Shown: piece after piece, positions 37,403 through 48,525 of the stretch | How the letters are laid out: every line of letters begins with the position of its first letter | Position numbering within the stretch: the first letter of the stretch is position 1 | Assembly (NCBI RefSeq): GCF_019097595.1 | Contig: NC_080731.1 | Span: 17,261,071-17,325,070 of the forward strand | Direction: 5' to 3' | Length of the DNA: 64,000 bases | Source: Hemibagrus wyckioides | Taxonomy: Eukaryota > Chordata > Actinopteri > Siluriformes > Bagridae | The notes under the pieces: model-generated | Seen by the model: the letters and a program-made list of their open reading frames with translations, nothing else | Database searches by the model: none | Told to the model about the DNA's origin: nothing | Made by a program: the position numbers and the translations under genes

Positions 37403-38955
37403 TTGCTCTGTAAAAGAGTGAAGCTGTGATTTGGATTGCATTTAACATTCCTGCACAGAAATATTTCCTAAATTACTACACAACCTGTAAGATATGATCT
37501 TTTACCTCTTTTCCATCTCAGGAAACTAAACCGAAAACAATTACACAACTACATTCCCTACATATGCAATGATGCAAATAAACAACATGTAGAAATGGCT
37601 CAATGTATGCAAAGCAATGCTAAAAAACAATAAAATACCACCACCTGTCAGTTCTGCTATTATACTGAAATCCATAAATTTTAATGCAATAAAGCTTTTA
37701 TCATTATAGTTGCTTTTCTTTCATTATTAAAACTTTGAAGTTTATGTAAGAATAAAGCACTTGGGGATGTGCAGTTATGGAAACATAATCTACGAGTAAT
37801 CTTCTGGCAGTGCTATGAAACAGAGTTTATTATTTTCCAATAATATATAAATACATTTATATATTTTCTAAAGTTTTATTCCTTTTGTACCACATCAGTT
37901 TACTAACAATTACAATTTTTCTTTCTTTTACATACAGTATAGTTACATTTAATGTTGTGGAAGACTATTGCGAATGAATTTGTTCTCATTTCTCATTAAA
38001 CAGCTGTTAAATGTTGAAAAAACACAGCTATGATACAGCTTTAGATCTGACTGTATGATGTGTGTCTGATGATGCTCCCATGCAGAGAATGGCATATCCT
38101 ACAGAACCCTGACAAAAATCAATCAGAATCACTGAAAGATGATTGTAGTGTTGTGTTAGGACCAACTAGAACAACAATTAACTTATGTACCTGTTGTTTT
38201 CACGTTTTTTTTTGTTTTGTTAGCATAACAGCACTGCCATGAGACTAGTGAGCTAATCCCAGGCAGGCAGGAATGTCTGTTTGGTGCATTGGGAAATTTC
38301 TGCTTAAATGCCAGAAGGAAATGTCCAACAGAACTAATACATGAAAATATTTCAAAATAAAATATTTTTCTCAGCTAAATGCAGTTAAACATCAGCTGTG
38401 CTTACATAGTAAATAGATGGATGGCTCAAACAGTGTTTTTTTTTTTTTTTTTTTTTTTTAAAGCAGACTAATTACACATTTCCTCTGTATAATACCTAAC
38501 CTAACACTCACCTATAATCGAGCACAGCAATTTCAGCGAGGCCCTGAATGGCGAAACAATTAACTGCTGCTGATAATTAACACCCAAACGTCCACATCAA
38601 TGTCTTTTGACAAGATTTTTTTTCCGCTGTGGGAGATCGATTTTCTAAGCCCCCCTTTTTTTTTTAAGATACTGGTCAAGAGCGTTTCTGGTTTGTTCAA
38701 TCTCTCTCAGCTTTCATAAATTTTTTAGCTTTTTAGCCTCATGAGATGCAAAGCTGAATATGTGAAATGTGGTTTTCCAGAAGTTCAAATCTGCATATTA
38801 TTTATTCATTAATTCATTCATTTATAATTGTTTCAAATGTTTTATTTAAATGATGGCACAGTCCCTGTTTACAAATTATATTTTGCTTATATGGTTCAAA
38901 TTTCCTGGGATTTTTTTCCCCCTGTTGCCATGGCAGTCAAATCATCCTAAATGTT
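37403..38955. other. Gene-free AT-rich stretch
   Basis: Poly-T of about 25 bases at 38435-38459. Nothing else recognised. Confidence 0.45.
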
Positions 38956-39184
38956 ACTGAAATAATAACCAGGCTAAAGATTAATATATATATATTAATT
39001 AATAATATAATAATAATAATTATATAATAATATAATTAATTAATTAATAATATATATATTAATTAATATATATATATACATATATGTGTATATATTTATA
39101 TGTATTATGTATATATGTATTAATCTTTTGTCTGGTTATTATATATATATATATATAAATCTTTAGTCTGGTTATTATTTCAGT
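38956..39184. mobile_element. Foldback/MITE-like element with 27-bp inverted ends and AT core
   Basis: The left end actgaaataataaccaggct... (38956-38982) pairs with 39158-39184 at 26 of 27 positions. The core is almost pure A/T with TTAATTAAT words. Directly outside both ends is ATGTT (38951-38955 and 39185-39189), a possible 5-bp target duplication. A third, less exact copy of the right arm (attaatcttttgtctggtta) sits at 39118-39137. No coding content. Confidence 0.65.
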
Positions 39185-39189
39185 ATGTT

Positions 39190-39689
39190 TTATATGGTAA
39201 TGTTCTCAGTGAGTCTGTTAGGAGATGTTTTAGTTATTTTTATGGAAGGAGTCTCTAGTTCCAGAGTTTTTTCTTTCAAGAGAGAGATGTTGTTGATTCA
39301 TTTACTATAACAGCCCAGGTTTCTCCAGGTTTTGAGAAAAAAAAACCCTTCAAAATTCAGACTTTAAAACGTTAGTACATAGTGTACATTTTTCATCAGT
39401 ATGTTGAACATTTTTTCAATTAGAGCAAAAAAGCAACATCATACATCCAGTGAAGAATCAATTATTTCTTCCATCACTGTTCTTTAGAAAAAAAAAGAGA
39501 AATATTTTTCTCTTATAACGAAAAAAATCTCTTCTTTTTGAATAAAAGCAGGTATTGGAAGAAGAGCTAGACTGCATTCAGAAGATGAAAATAAGGGCTT
39601 CAGTTTGCTTGGCAACATGAGCAGTGAGAAAAACCACAGCACGGTCCCTTTATCATGCTTTCTCGCCCCATGAATGGAGACGAGCATGT

Positions 39690-39720
<31 letters not shown>

Positions 39721-42329
39721 CGTGACACAAGTGTGTATGTGTGTGACATGAGTGAGTGTGTGTGGGTGACGAGTGTGTCTCAGACAGCTTTACAAAGTGT
39801 GATGGAAAGCAGGAACCTTGACACTATGCTTCAGGGCACTTTTTTTTTTGGACATTTTTCATTATTCATACTTAGATATCAAGTATGAATGTGAATTTGG
39901 CATTTTATTTTTATTGCTATCTTAAAATAAATAAAAAATAACGGTTTTATTATTTACAAAACCCATCAAAAAAAGACAAGTCAATGAAATTTTCTTTGAA
40001 TGCTAAGAAAATACGAAACATCCCTGCAGGAGTGACTCAGGATGCAGAACTGTAGAGATGTACTGTACAACCAAACATGATCACATGACCTACAGATTTT
40101 TTTTTGGATTTTATTAGTAGAACCAGTGACCAGTTTAATTGGATTAATTCTTCTATTATTATTTTAGATTTTTAAAAATAAATATGTTATATTTTAATTA
40201 AGCTGTATGTAGTCTTTTTTGTGAAATTTAGCTATTTATTTAAAAAAATAGAAAAAAATAAAATTTTACACAGATTTTTTTTAAAAAAAAAAGCAAAAAT
40301 ATTACATTTCTCAACAAAATGTGATTTATTACTCGTACTAAACTTTACAGTCCCTTTATACACTTGTAACCTGCACATACTGATCCCATGATAATGTTTA
40401 CTGTCTGTGATCTTTTGTATGAGGAAGAGGGCAGATTGTACTTTTCTGGAGTGTATAATGCTGCTCCTGATTCCTCTTTACTGATTGGTCGAACATCTGG
40501 ACATCTCACTACATACAATATTCATAGCATCCATTACATTTCAGCTTTAGTATCTAACTAGATAAATCTTTAATACTTTGTAGCAGCAGATTTTCTTTTT
40601 CTCCACACCATCAGGCATCGTCCTGATATTCAAATGCAAGAGCAAAATACAAACAACTTTCTATCCTGTTTCTCTCGCTGTTTCCATGAACAGTAATTGT
40701 TTTAAAGCAACCAAAAAGAAGCAGCTGCCAGAATGCTCCTCTTTGCATAATTGGGTTTACAGCAAATATCTTGTGTTCCTATGGCCTATAAAATGTGATT
40801 CATGTTAATCGTTTGAATTTGAATTGCTTCCTTCTCCACACCTAATATCTCCTCTACACCTTATTGTGTGTTAGATATGCAAAAGAAATAGTTTCTCTCT
40901 CTCTCTCGCTCTCTGCTGGAGCTGAAGGTAGTGATTACAGTATAGTAAATGGACTTCAGTCGTGAAGATACCTAATGGATGGTATAATAGTGGAGAACAC
41001 TCGCACTTAAAGAAAAATAATTAATATCCCACTTACATGAAGTAGCTCCCGAACAATTGCTATAATGTATGCGTTCTGTTCGAAGGCCAACATATTAAAA
41101 AAATGAAATATGATTAACTTTTAGAGTGGTTTTTTTTTTGTACTCTCTTCATAAAAGCAAGTAGGTTTCAAGGTAGGAGAGCAGGTTCTTGAAAATTGAC
41201 TCACTAATTGCAAACATAACTTTAATGTAAACTTACAATACTACATACAATTGCTTTATTGACATAAGATTTAGTGCATATATTAATAACAGCATATTTG
41301 AATAGTTCAATGTATATTTTAAAATGATGCTAAAGTTTTAAAAGGTTAAATGACACCCCTATTCTGGAATCAGCCTTTTTTTTTAAAACAAAAAACTTAT
41401 TTATTAATTTTATTTATCTTTGCCAGCTGGTGGAAAGGACACCGTTTTATTTAATTTTTACAATTTAGAAATGGTGAGGCAATTAGAAAATCCCAAATGT
41501 TTATTGATCACATTAGTCAAGCAATAACAGAGCTGGAAAACAACTTACCAGCTGGCAAAAAAAAAAAGATCTACCAGCTTGACCAGCTTGCCCGTAGTTT
41601 GGCAGGTGGTAGCGTTTATACGTTTCATGGAAATATAATTACAAGTATTTTTTTTTTCAGTTCCACAAAACGATTTTTGAGTATAATATCTGTGAAATGG
41701 CTTGGTGATTTGATTCCATATGTTTCCTTACTTGAATCAGGAAGTCATACTGAAATGTTTGACTGACAAAATTATATTTCAGCCTAGGATAGAGATACCC
41801 TGAGTTTGTTTAAAAAACAAACAAACAAAAAACATGCTCTGTAATAGAGAAGACACACATTCCACCCTAATACAAGTAAATAAACACCGACCATTTCCCC
41901 CCTCAAACAGCAAGAGATGCTCAGCTAAAACCTGCAGAAATGAACGATGTTCACTGCTAACGAGCTGTTACTGTAGAGCAAGACACTCCCCTGGGGGCGG
42001 GGCAAGTCGATTCTAGGGATCGTTTTAATAGGTGCACACAGTACTAGACATGTCGAGTCGTGAGAATTGTTTTCATCTCTTTCTTGGAAGTGAATTAAAT
42101 CTACTTTTTCTGATCCTATTTCTCCCTACATATTGTCATACTGAAGTCCATACCACTACAAGGAAGTTGAATTACTTTCCACCTCAGGAAAACCATATTT
42201 CTAATATTTTCAAAAAAAAAGAAAGACAAGTTAAAGTGAGTATTGTACATATAGTCGTTTCGCTGAGGTGAATTAATTTCACTTCATTTGGTTTCTCTGG
42301 TTGCTAGCTAGCAGCAGAATTGACGGCTT
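39190..42329. other. Gene-free stretch upstream of the promoter
   Basis: A (TG)n tract lies at 39690-39721. 39900-40330 is very AT-rich. A (CT)n run is at about 40894-40914. 'tttgccagctggt' (41419-41431) and its reverse complement (41547-41559) form a spaced inverted repeat. No exon is recognised. Confidence 0.4.
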
Positions 42330-42379
42330 CCTTTGCGCGCGAGACACCGAAACAACTGCTTCTGATGCTGATGCTGCTG

Positions 42380-42660
42380 CTCACTTACTTTGCCCCGCCC
42401 ACCCCGGCGCGCTATTGGCTAAGACGTATCGCTCAGTACCACTCACGTCAACTTGCTATTGGATGCTTGTCCCACGTGTGAAGCTTGAAAGTGCGAAGAG
42501 GCAGCTCGCGAGCTGGAGTTCAGCACTCGCAACTGGGAGCGGAGTGATGATGACAGTTGGATAGCTTCGGCTTCAGTATGTGAACTTATCTTTTTTTTTT
42601 TTTTTTTTAAATCCCATCCCTCCTTCTTCGCTTTACATTTGGGAAAACACTTCACTGACG
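42380..42660 (+). promoter_or_regulatory. CpG-rich promoter of the signal-peptide gene
   Basis: Base composition changes abruptly to GC- and CpG-rich. Visible sites are a GC box ccccgccc (42393-42400), inverted CCAAT boxes attgg (42414-42418 and 42458-42462), a CRE-like half site acgtca (42445-42450) and a perfect E-box cacgtg (42473-42478). There is no convincing TATA box. A poly-T run follows at 42591-42608. The transcription start is inferred to lie at about 42480-42560, just upstream of the coding exon. Confidence 0.6.
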
Positions 42661-42686
42661 CCACTGAAGGTGTAGAAAGAAGGGAA

Positions 42687-42701
42687 ATGTTGCGAATTTG
42701 A
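42687..42701 (+). other. Upstream ORF of four codons in the 5' UTR
   Basis: ATG TTG CGA ATT TGA, in a different frame from the main ATG and ending 19 bases before it. Such short uORFs can reduce initiation at the main start. Whether it lies on the mature mRNA is an inference. Confidence 0.5.
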
Positions 42702-42720
42702 GGAGGAAAAGACGACAGAG

Positions 42721-42802
42721 ATGCGAGCTCTGAGTATCAGCGGACGCTGTTGGGACGTCGCCTGGCTTCTCCTCCTGTGCGCGAAGTGCGCGTGCGGCCG
42801 AG
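42721..42802 (+). CDS. First coding exon: signal peptide of a secreted or type I membrane protein
   Basis: The exon encodes 27 residues plus one base. It starts MRALSISGRC, has a basic N-terminal region, a hydrophobic core VAWLLLLCA at about residues 13-21 and a Cys-rich end (residues 20-25: CAKCAC), a typical secretory signal peptide. An in-frame TAG at 42673-42675 supports this ATG as the first in its frame; the context has G at -3. The exon ends at GAG|GTAAGAGG, a strong consensus 5' splice site, leaving phase 1. A phase-1 first intron after a signal peptide is common in vertebrate receptors and secreted proteins. The strong CpG-rich promoter directly upstream fits. I do not recognise the protein: 27 residues of leader are not diagnostic. 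Later exons are presumably beyond 64 kb or among the weak candidates noted separately. Confidence 0.6.
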
Positions 42803-44636
42803 GTAAGAGGAATGAACTAGATTTTATTTATTTACTTTTAAAGAGAAAACATGTACAAACATATTGTTTAAAAACTGTGTAGAATTAATTTCCTGGATTC
42901 ACAACACACAATAGTTCTTGAGTCAGGGGCATTCCTGAGTCTTTTATTTAGAGCGCACCAGGACGTGATTGTTGGCCCGCGCGGGCTGATTACGGATGTT
43001 TATACTTCTGTAATATAAATGAATGAACCGCTAACACAATATGGAAATGTCTATACAGCTGTGTAAACACAGATGGTTAATAAACAAGAGTGATCTAGAT
43101 GGTTTATTACATGTAATACAGTATGTCTCGCGCACAGTTGGACGCAACAGGCGCGCGTGCACCAGCCTCATCATCGTTATGCATGAGGAATGAGCATTAT
43201 TATATTACACTGATCCAGTGATAGTTCCTCTTTTTGTGGTGGTGCCCGAGCCACTGCAGTGCCTCCTCACAGATCACCTCTCAGATCGAGAGTAAAGTCC
43301 TGCATACGGATCGAATCCAAGTTCACACAGTGCCTTCCAGATCCATCACCACCTTCATGCAATGCATCACACACCCATACAGTGTGCATACAATACTCAG
43401 GGGGAGGCTACAAAACAAAAGCTTTTACAGTCTTGAATGAACACCTACAGTGTTCGTGTGTGTAAACGAGCTCGCCTGCAGTGTTTTATTGGAGGAATGG
43501 ATTACTCCCACCTACAGTATGGAATTAAACTCTTGGCGTTGGGTTGAAGACGTCCCACTCGTTCACAAGACATGGGAAAGTTCATAGCTTGTCATCTCAC
43601 GAGGCATGACGAAGGAATTATATCAGTAGATGGAAAAGAAATCCATCGCCATTGATGGATAGGGTGTAACTGTTCAAAAAAAAAAGAAGGGGGGTGGGTG
43701 GGGTTATAATTATCATCAACTTCTGAATATTTTTCTCCTGGAATGACTTTGTGAATGAGTTTGTATTATGGTTTTACAAAATTAAGGCTGATATTAGCTA
43801 TGCTTAAATTGAACATAATCACAATCCAAAACATTTCTGATCTGATGATTGGTCACCTCGTTGCTTGCGTTTTGTTGCCGGAGACACGGAAGGTCATCTC
43901 CAATCAGAGAAGTGCTCACTTTAAATCTTTCCCGTTGTAGTTCCTGGAGGTGCTACGGATTTTTCTGTTGCAGTGGCTAATTTCCAAAACAATTTCTTAA
44001 CCAATCTTACCGTCAAATATTGTATTCCAAGTGTCTAAGAATTGCTGTCTCACCTTACACCAGGAGATATCTGAGAAATCCTGCTTTCTCCTGAAAAGAA
44101 ACAAGAGCTCTCGGAGCTCACGTGAAAGAATGGGGCCTGATCAACTGGCTGTGGTGTTTTTTTTCTTGCACTATTTTGTATTTTGTGAAGAAAGATGGAG
44201 GAATTGGTTAAGGAAACATAAGCAGTGAGGACTGACTGTTCTGCCAAGAGTACTGGTGCAGTTTGGACTATTTGTTTGTGCTTATAGTAGTTTCTTCTTA
44301 GATATGCTGTTCTTGCTTGAAAACTGTCTCAAAAAAATACTTTTTAGCAGTTTGTCATCAAACTCCTGGGTCCAAGTTTCATGTAGTAACAATTTTGACT
44401 CTTTACTCAATGTTACTGAGTCTTTTTTTTTTCATCTGCACTAACGAGAAGAAATTAGTAAAAAAAAATGCCCTGCCTTCTGTAGCTGACTCAGCAGCCA
44501 ATCACATGCAAGAACTGTAAATAAATAAATAAATTAATTTTCCCCCTTGGGCTGATTAGTTAAGTTAAAAAAAAAAGGTCAAGAAACAAAAGTTAAATAT
44601 TGATAGATGAAACCCATTGATGTGTTTTGTTTCTAG
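42803..44636 (+). other. Probable first intron, proximal part
   Basis: Starts with the GTAAGA donor. CpG-rich patches continue to about 43200. No recognisable exon or repeat; a purine run is at 43678-43701. The whole region from here to the window end may be intron. Confidence 0.5.
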
Positions 44637-44805
44637 ACATTAATGTTTCCAAAGTAAAAGGGAAGTTCTGTCACTGCTCAGTGACGCTAGCTGCTTATCC
44701 AGACGTTTGTAAGCAACACGTTTTAATCACCGTGACCTTTAACCTCGAAGATGTCTGCACTCGAGTGTTAAACGACGCTCTTCACTTTTCCTGCTTGCGC
44801 GAGCA
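44637..44805 (+). other. Weak candidate exon 2, phase-compatible with the signal-peptide exon
   Basis: Preceded by a pyrimidine-containing acceptor (tgttttgtttctag) and followed by a consensus donor (gtaagtg). The 169-base segment is open in the one frame that joins with the single leftover base of exon 1, completing a GAC codon. The predicted residues include KFCHCSVTLAAYPDVC and later EDVCTRVLNDALHFSC, so five cysteines in about 56 residues, plausible for a secreted domain but matching no family I know. One in three random segments would fit the phase. It would be followed by a phase-2 intron. Confidence 0.15.
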
Positions 44806-44812
44806 GTAAGTG

Positions 44813-46560
44813 TAGCAGCGTGAACTAAACCCCACTGTGATGATTTAACGTTAGTGTTGTAGATTAGCATGTATAGGGCTGACTTCTCTTCCCCGGAATT
44901 AACAATCTCCAGTAGCGATGATTTAACGCCGAACGCAGGAGGCAGTGCCACCATGTTAGAGTTAATTCCTCACGTCCGGTGTTAATTCCGTCTTCCTATT
45001 CCTCCTCATAAGTTTTAGCTGTCGTCCCGCCACAGCTTCCGGAAGTTTCCATCTACACACTCAGCAGGGTAGACTAGTGTGTGAGGAATGTGATTAAAAA
45101 ATTATAATCTGTGAGGTCATTTTCACACATGAAGGGCTTTTTTTGGATTCGTCACCCTTTAATATTAATCAGCCATCCATATCCAAGTGTGTGTGGCTTA
45201 GGACAAAGACAAAACCCTCAAGGACGTTGTCTTATCATGATCTGAGCGAACGTTTATGTTTCATCCAAGGCTGGAAAAGGACAGCAAAAAAGTGCGCAGC
45301 CTGCAGGGTGAAGGTCGAGGCAAGTCGTCTCCACGCCCGCTCCCGAATCCATCACCTGCGCCCGGTGTGTGTGTGTGTGTGTGTGTTCGCATTTACATTT
45401 AAATGAAACCAAACGAGCGAACATCGGCAGATGAAATACAGTAGCGGCACAGCTAATAAAAAAGCTCCACCGCCGCCTTGGTTCTTGGAGGGCTGATCTC
45501 ACCATGAAGCAGTGTCATTTAGACGGAGTAATTTACGAGTGACAATGTCGCCTCTGGTTACTGCAGAGCTGTGGCACGAAAAAAACAGCCGGATAAATCC
45601 GGACACGGGCTTCTGACCTACCCGTGGCCTTATCAGCGCGCAGCAAGTAAATGATGTCGCAGCATATCGGTGTCACAACCCAGCTGATTAGTCATATCTA
45701 CTCTAAAAACGGTGCGGCCTGCTCCTGTGAGTGACCCCAATTCGTTTAGAACGCCCACGCTCGGTCCTGCTCTGTTCAGGCTAACGTTTTCACCAGACCA
45801 TCTGCATCAGATTAGCATCTCTGGTCCTATTGTTGCTCTAGAAGTGATGAAGCGTTTCATTAATCAAAGCTATGAGAGATAATCCATCTCGAAACCCGTC
45901 TCTCTGTGGCTTTTTATTCACGTTCAGTTCCCTAGTGTGTCACGTCGGCCTGTTTTTATATCCAAAACAATTTCAGCCGAGCCGTTGACTTCCAAGGATC
46001 TGACCTCATGACCTTCAGATTAAAGTCAAATCTGTAGCTGCCTTTTAGGATTGTGTGTCCATGTGTGTATTGTGTTACACTGGCATGGAATTTGCTCTTC
46101 TTCTTCTTTTTAAAGATTACTTTCTAATACTGACTCAGATATTCAGCTAAATTCTCTGATCTCACTGGAAACTCGATCCCAGGAAATAACAAAATAATAA
46201 TAAAAAAATGAAAAACTCCTTCTAGAAACTGAGCTGGAAATGAATATAAAACTCCAGTTGTTGGCTGTTGGGATGGGAAGCTTAGCCCTAATTGGTTGCT
46301 GTGATGATGAAGGCAGGAACCGCAGCCTGGATGTTGAGGTGAAAACTAGGTTTGCTTTTGGTTAATTGTGAGCGTTAGTGTTCGACTCTTGTCTCTGCTT
46401 CAGCGCAGCTCTAGATCATGCGCTTTTGTTAGCTGTGTGGATTCTACTGTATTCCAGATGTCACAATATCTCTCCTTGATTTTTTTTTTTTTTTGTTGTT
46501 GTTTTATTTTCCTGAGACGTTGAAGTGAGAAGCCACTATGAGGAATTGGAGGAGCTTCAG
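44813..46560. other. Probable intron, no repeat recognised
   Basis: A (GT)n tract is at 45364-45386. 45500-45900 is relatively GC-rich and single-copy in appearance, a candidate for conserved non-coding sequence. No gene. Confidence 0.35.
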
Positions 46561-46566
46561 GCTCAG

Positions 46567-46730
46567 GGAAGTGGTAGCTCAGTGATTAAGGTGTTGGACT
46601 ACTGATCACAAGGTTGTGAGTTTGAATTCCACCAAGCTGCCACTACTGCACCCCTGAGCAATGCCCTTAATCTTCAAATGTATAAAAAATAAGATGAATA
46701 TAAGTTGTGTCAAATGCCATAAAGGGAAGA
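46567..46730 (+). repeat. tRNA-derived SINE, third copy
   Basis: 'gtggtagctcagtgattaag' (box A), 'ggttgtgagtttgaattcca' (box B), 'ccaccaagctgccactactg', 'gagcaatgcccttaat' and a degraded 'aaatgtataaaaaataagat' tail. Same family as 33598-33795. Confidence 0.75.
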
Positions 46731-46965
46731 TTTGGTCTAGAATGACCTTAAGACAGGTGCACATTTCCAAAAGGTGTAAGTGGAGAATTACTGTATGTAC
46801 AATATTAACAGCTCTACCATGAGACTGGTGTTTATTTACGCCAATTTATTCTGAACGTGTCAGAAGTCTGAAGCTAGGACGCGCAAAGTCTCCAGTGGAT
46901 GCAGCAGAGACACAGCAGTTTGATGGAGCCGTGACAGACAGCGTCAGTTCGGCTGCTGTCATCTC

Positions 46966-46969
<4 letters not shown>

Positions 46970-47019
<50 letters not shown>
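46970..47019. repeat. (TC)n microsatellite
   Basis: About 24 TC units. Neighbouring (GT)n is at 47156-47218. Confidence 0.97.
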
Positions 47020-47020
<1 letters not shown>

Positions 47021-47310
47021 GTCACTCTCAGTCTTTCCCCTGCCCTTCCCAAGACTATTGAAGATGATTACAAGCCAGCGCAAGAGATAAAAATCTAATA
47101 GAGGGTGAAAATCAATAACGAAAATATGAGGAACAGCACACAGTAGAGGACTCGCTGTGTGTGTGTGTGTGTTGTGTGTGTGTGTGTGTATGTGTGTGTG
47201 TGTTTGTGTGTGTGTGTGACCAAAAGGGTGAGCAAAGTGTGCTATGCAAGGGATTATCTGTATTAAGAATAACTGCAGTTTACCTCCGTAATTATCATGT
47301 AAGCTAATCT

Positions 47311-47457
<147 letters not shown>

Positions 47458-47589
47458 GTATCTGTAGAGGACCTCAGTCTTTATTTTAGGTAGTAAAACC
47501 GATGTGCAGTGTTTCTAGACTAACAGCATATTTTAGATTGAAATGTTCAGCAGAAATGTAAGCAAACCTGTCTGTCTCATCTACTATAG

Positions 47590-48130
47590 CAAGTGAGACA
47601 GACAGCAAGAGACAGAGAGGCAGGCAGAGAGAGAGAGAGGCAGGCAGGCAGAGAGAGAGTGAGAGAGAGACAGGTCGACACTGAGAAATAGGGAGACAGA
47701 CAGCAAGAGGCAGACGGGCACAGAGAGAGGGGGAGATGAACAGAGAGAGAGAGAGAAAGAGACAGACAGAGATTAGGAGAGAGACAGAGAAGAGGGAGAC
47801 AAAGAGAGTGAGAGACAGAGACAGAGAGAGAAGCAGGGTGGGGGGTGGATGAGAGAGGGGTCTGAGCGAAAGAGATAAAGAGAGAGAGAGAGTGAGACAG
47901 GCAGAAAGAGAGAGACAAACAGGTAGGCAAAGAAAGAGTGAGACAGACAACACAGAGAGAGGGGGAGACAGACAGACACGGGGGGCAGACAGACACAGAG
48001 AGAGGGGGAGACAGACAGACATGGGGGCAGCTAGACAGAGAGAGAGGGGGAGACAGACAGACACAGATAGATAGAGAGAGAGAAAAATAGGGAGACAAAG
48101 AGATGGAGAGACAGACAGATGGAGAGAAGC
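47590..48130. repeat. Long purine-rich GA/GACA tract with a 42-bp tandem unit
   Basis: More than 500 bases dominated by GAGA, GACA and GGGG on the + strand. A 42-43-bp unit (acagagagagggggagacag + acagacatgggggcag...) is present in about three copies at 47952-48070. The 231- and 215-codon minus-strand frames here are Ser/Leu/Cys-rich products of the repeat, not genes. Confidence 0.9.
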
Positions 48131-48447
48131 GGGGTGGGGGTGGATGAGAGGGGATCTGGGTTGGAGAGCTCTGACCTTCACTTCTCACACGATGTTGATT
48201 TACCGCAGTCTTGTTGGAAAGCAACTCGGCTTATTAGAGCTGGCAGGGAAATGGGCGAGTTTCATTCCATTGTTGTCCTTGGTGAAGTTTTCTATATTAA
48301 GGTGACTTGATACGATCAAAACAATTCCGTCTTCTTTCAGGACACGTGACGGTAAAGAACTGAAACTAAAGAAACTACTGAAAGCCTCTGCAGCTGTACA
48401 CAGTGACGTCTCTCTAAAACGTGAAACTGGGCGATTATTTACATCAC

Positions 48448-48525
48448 ATGTGGGCGGAGTCATCCTGGAAGAGACTGCACCCTCCAGCGCAGAAGTGTTT
48501 CCTCACGGGAGAAAGGCAAACTGAT
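48448..48525 (+). repeat. Short Tc1-like fragment
   Basis: 'gggcggagtcatcctggaag' matches the sequence at 5039-5058 in the Tc1 transposase relic (ggcggagtcatcctgga) and then continues in Tc1-like order with 'agaagtgtttcctcac'. Too short and eroded for certainty. Confidence 0.4.

Noticed and set aside
47486..48224. Minus-strand frames of 231 and 215 codons, the longest in the window
   Set aside because: They translate the GA/GACA purine tract. The residue content is almost only Ser, Leu, Cys and Pro, two frames are open at once, and there is no domain.
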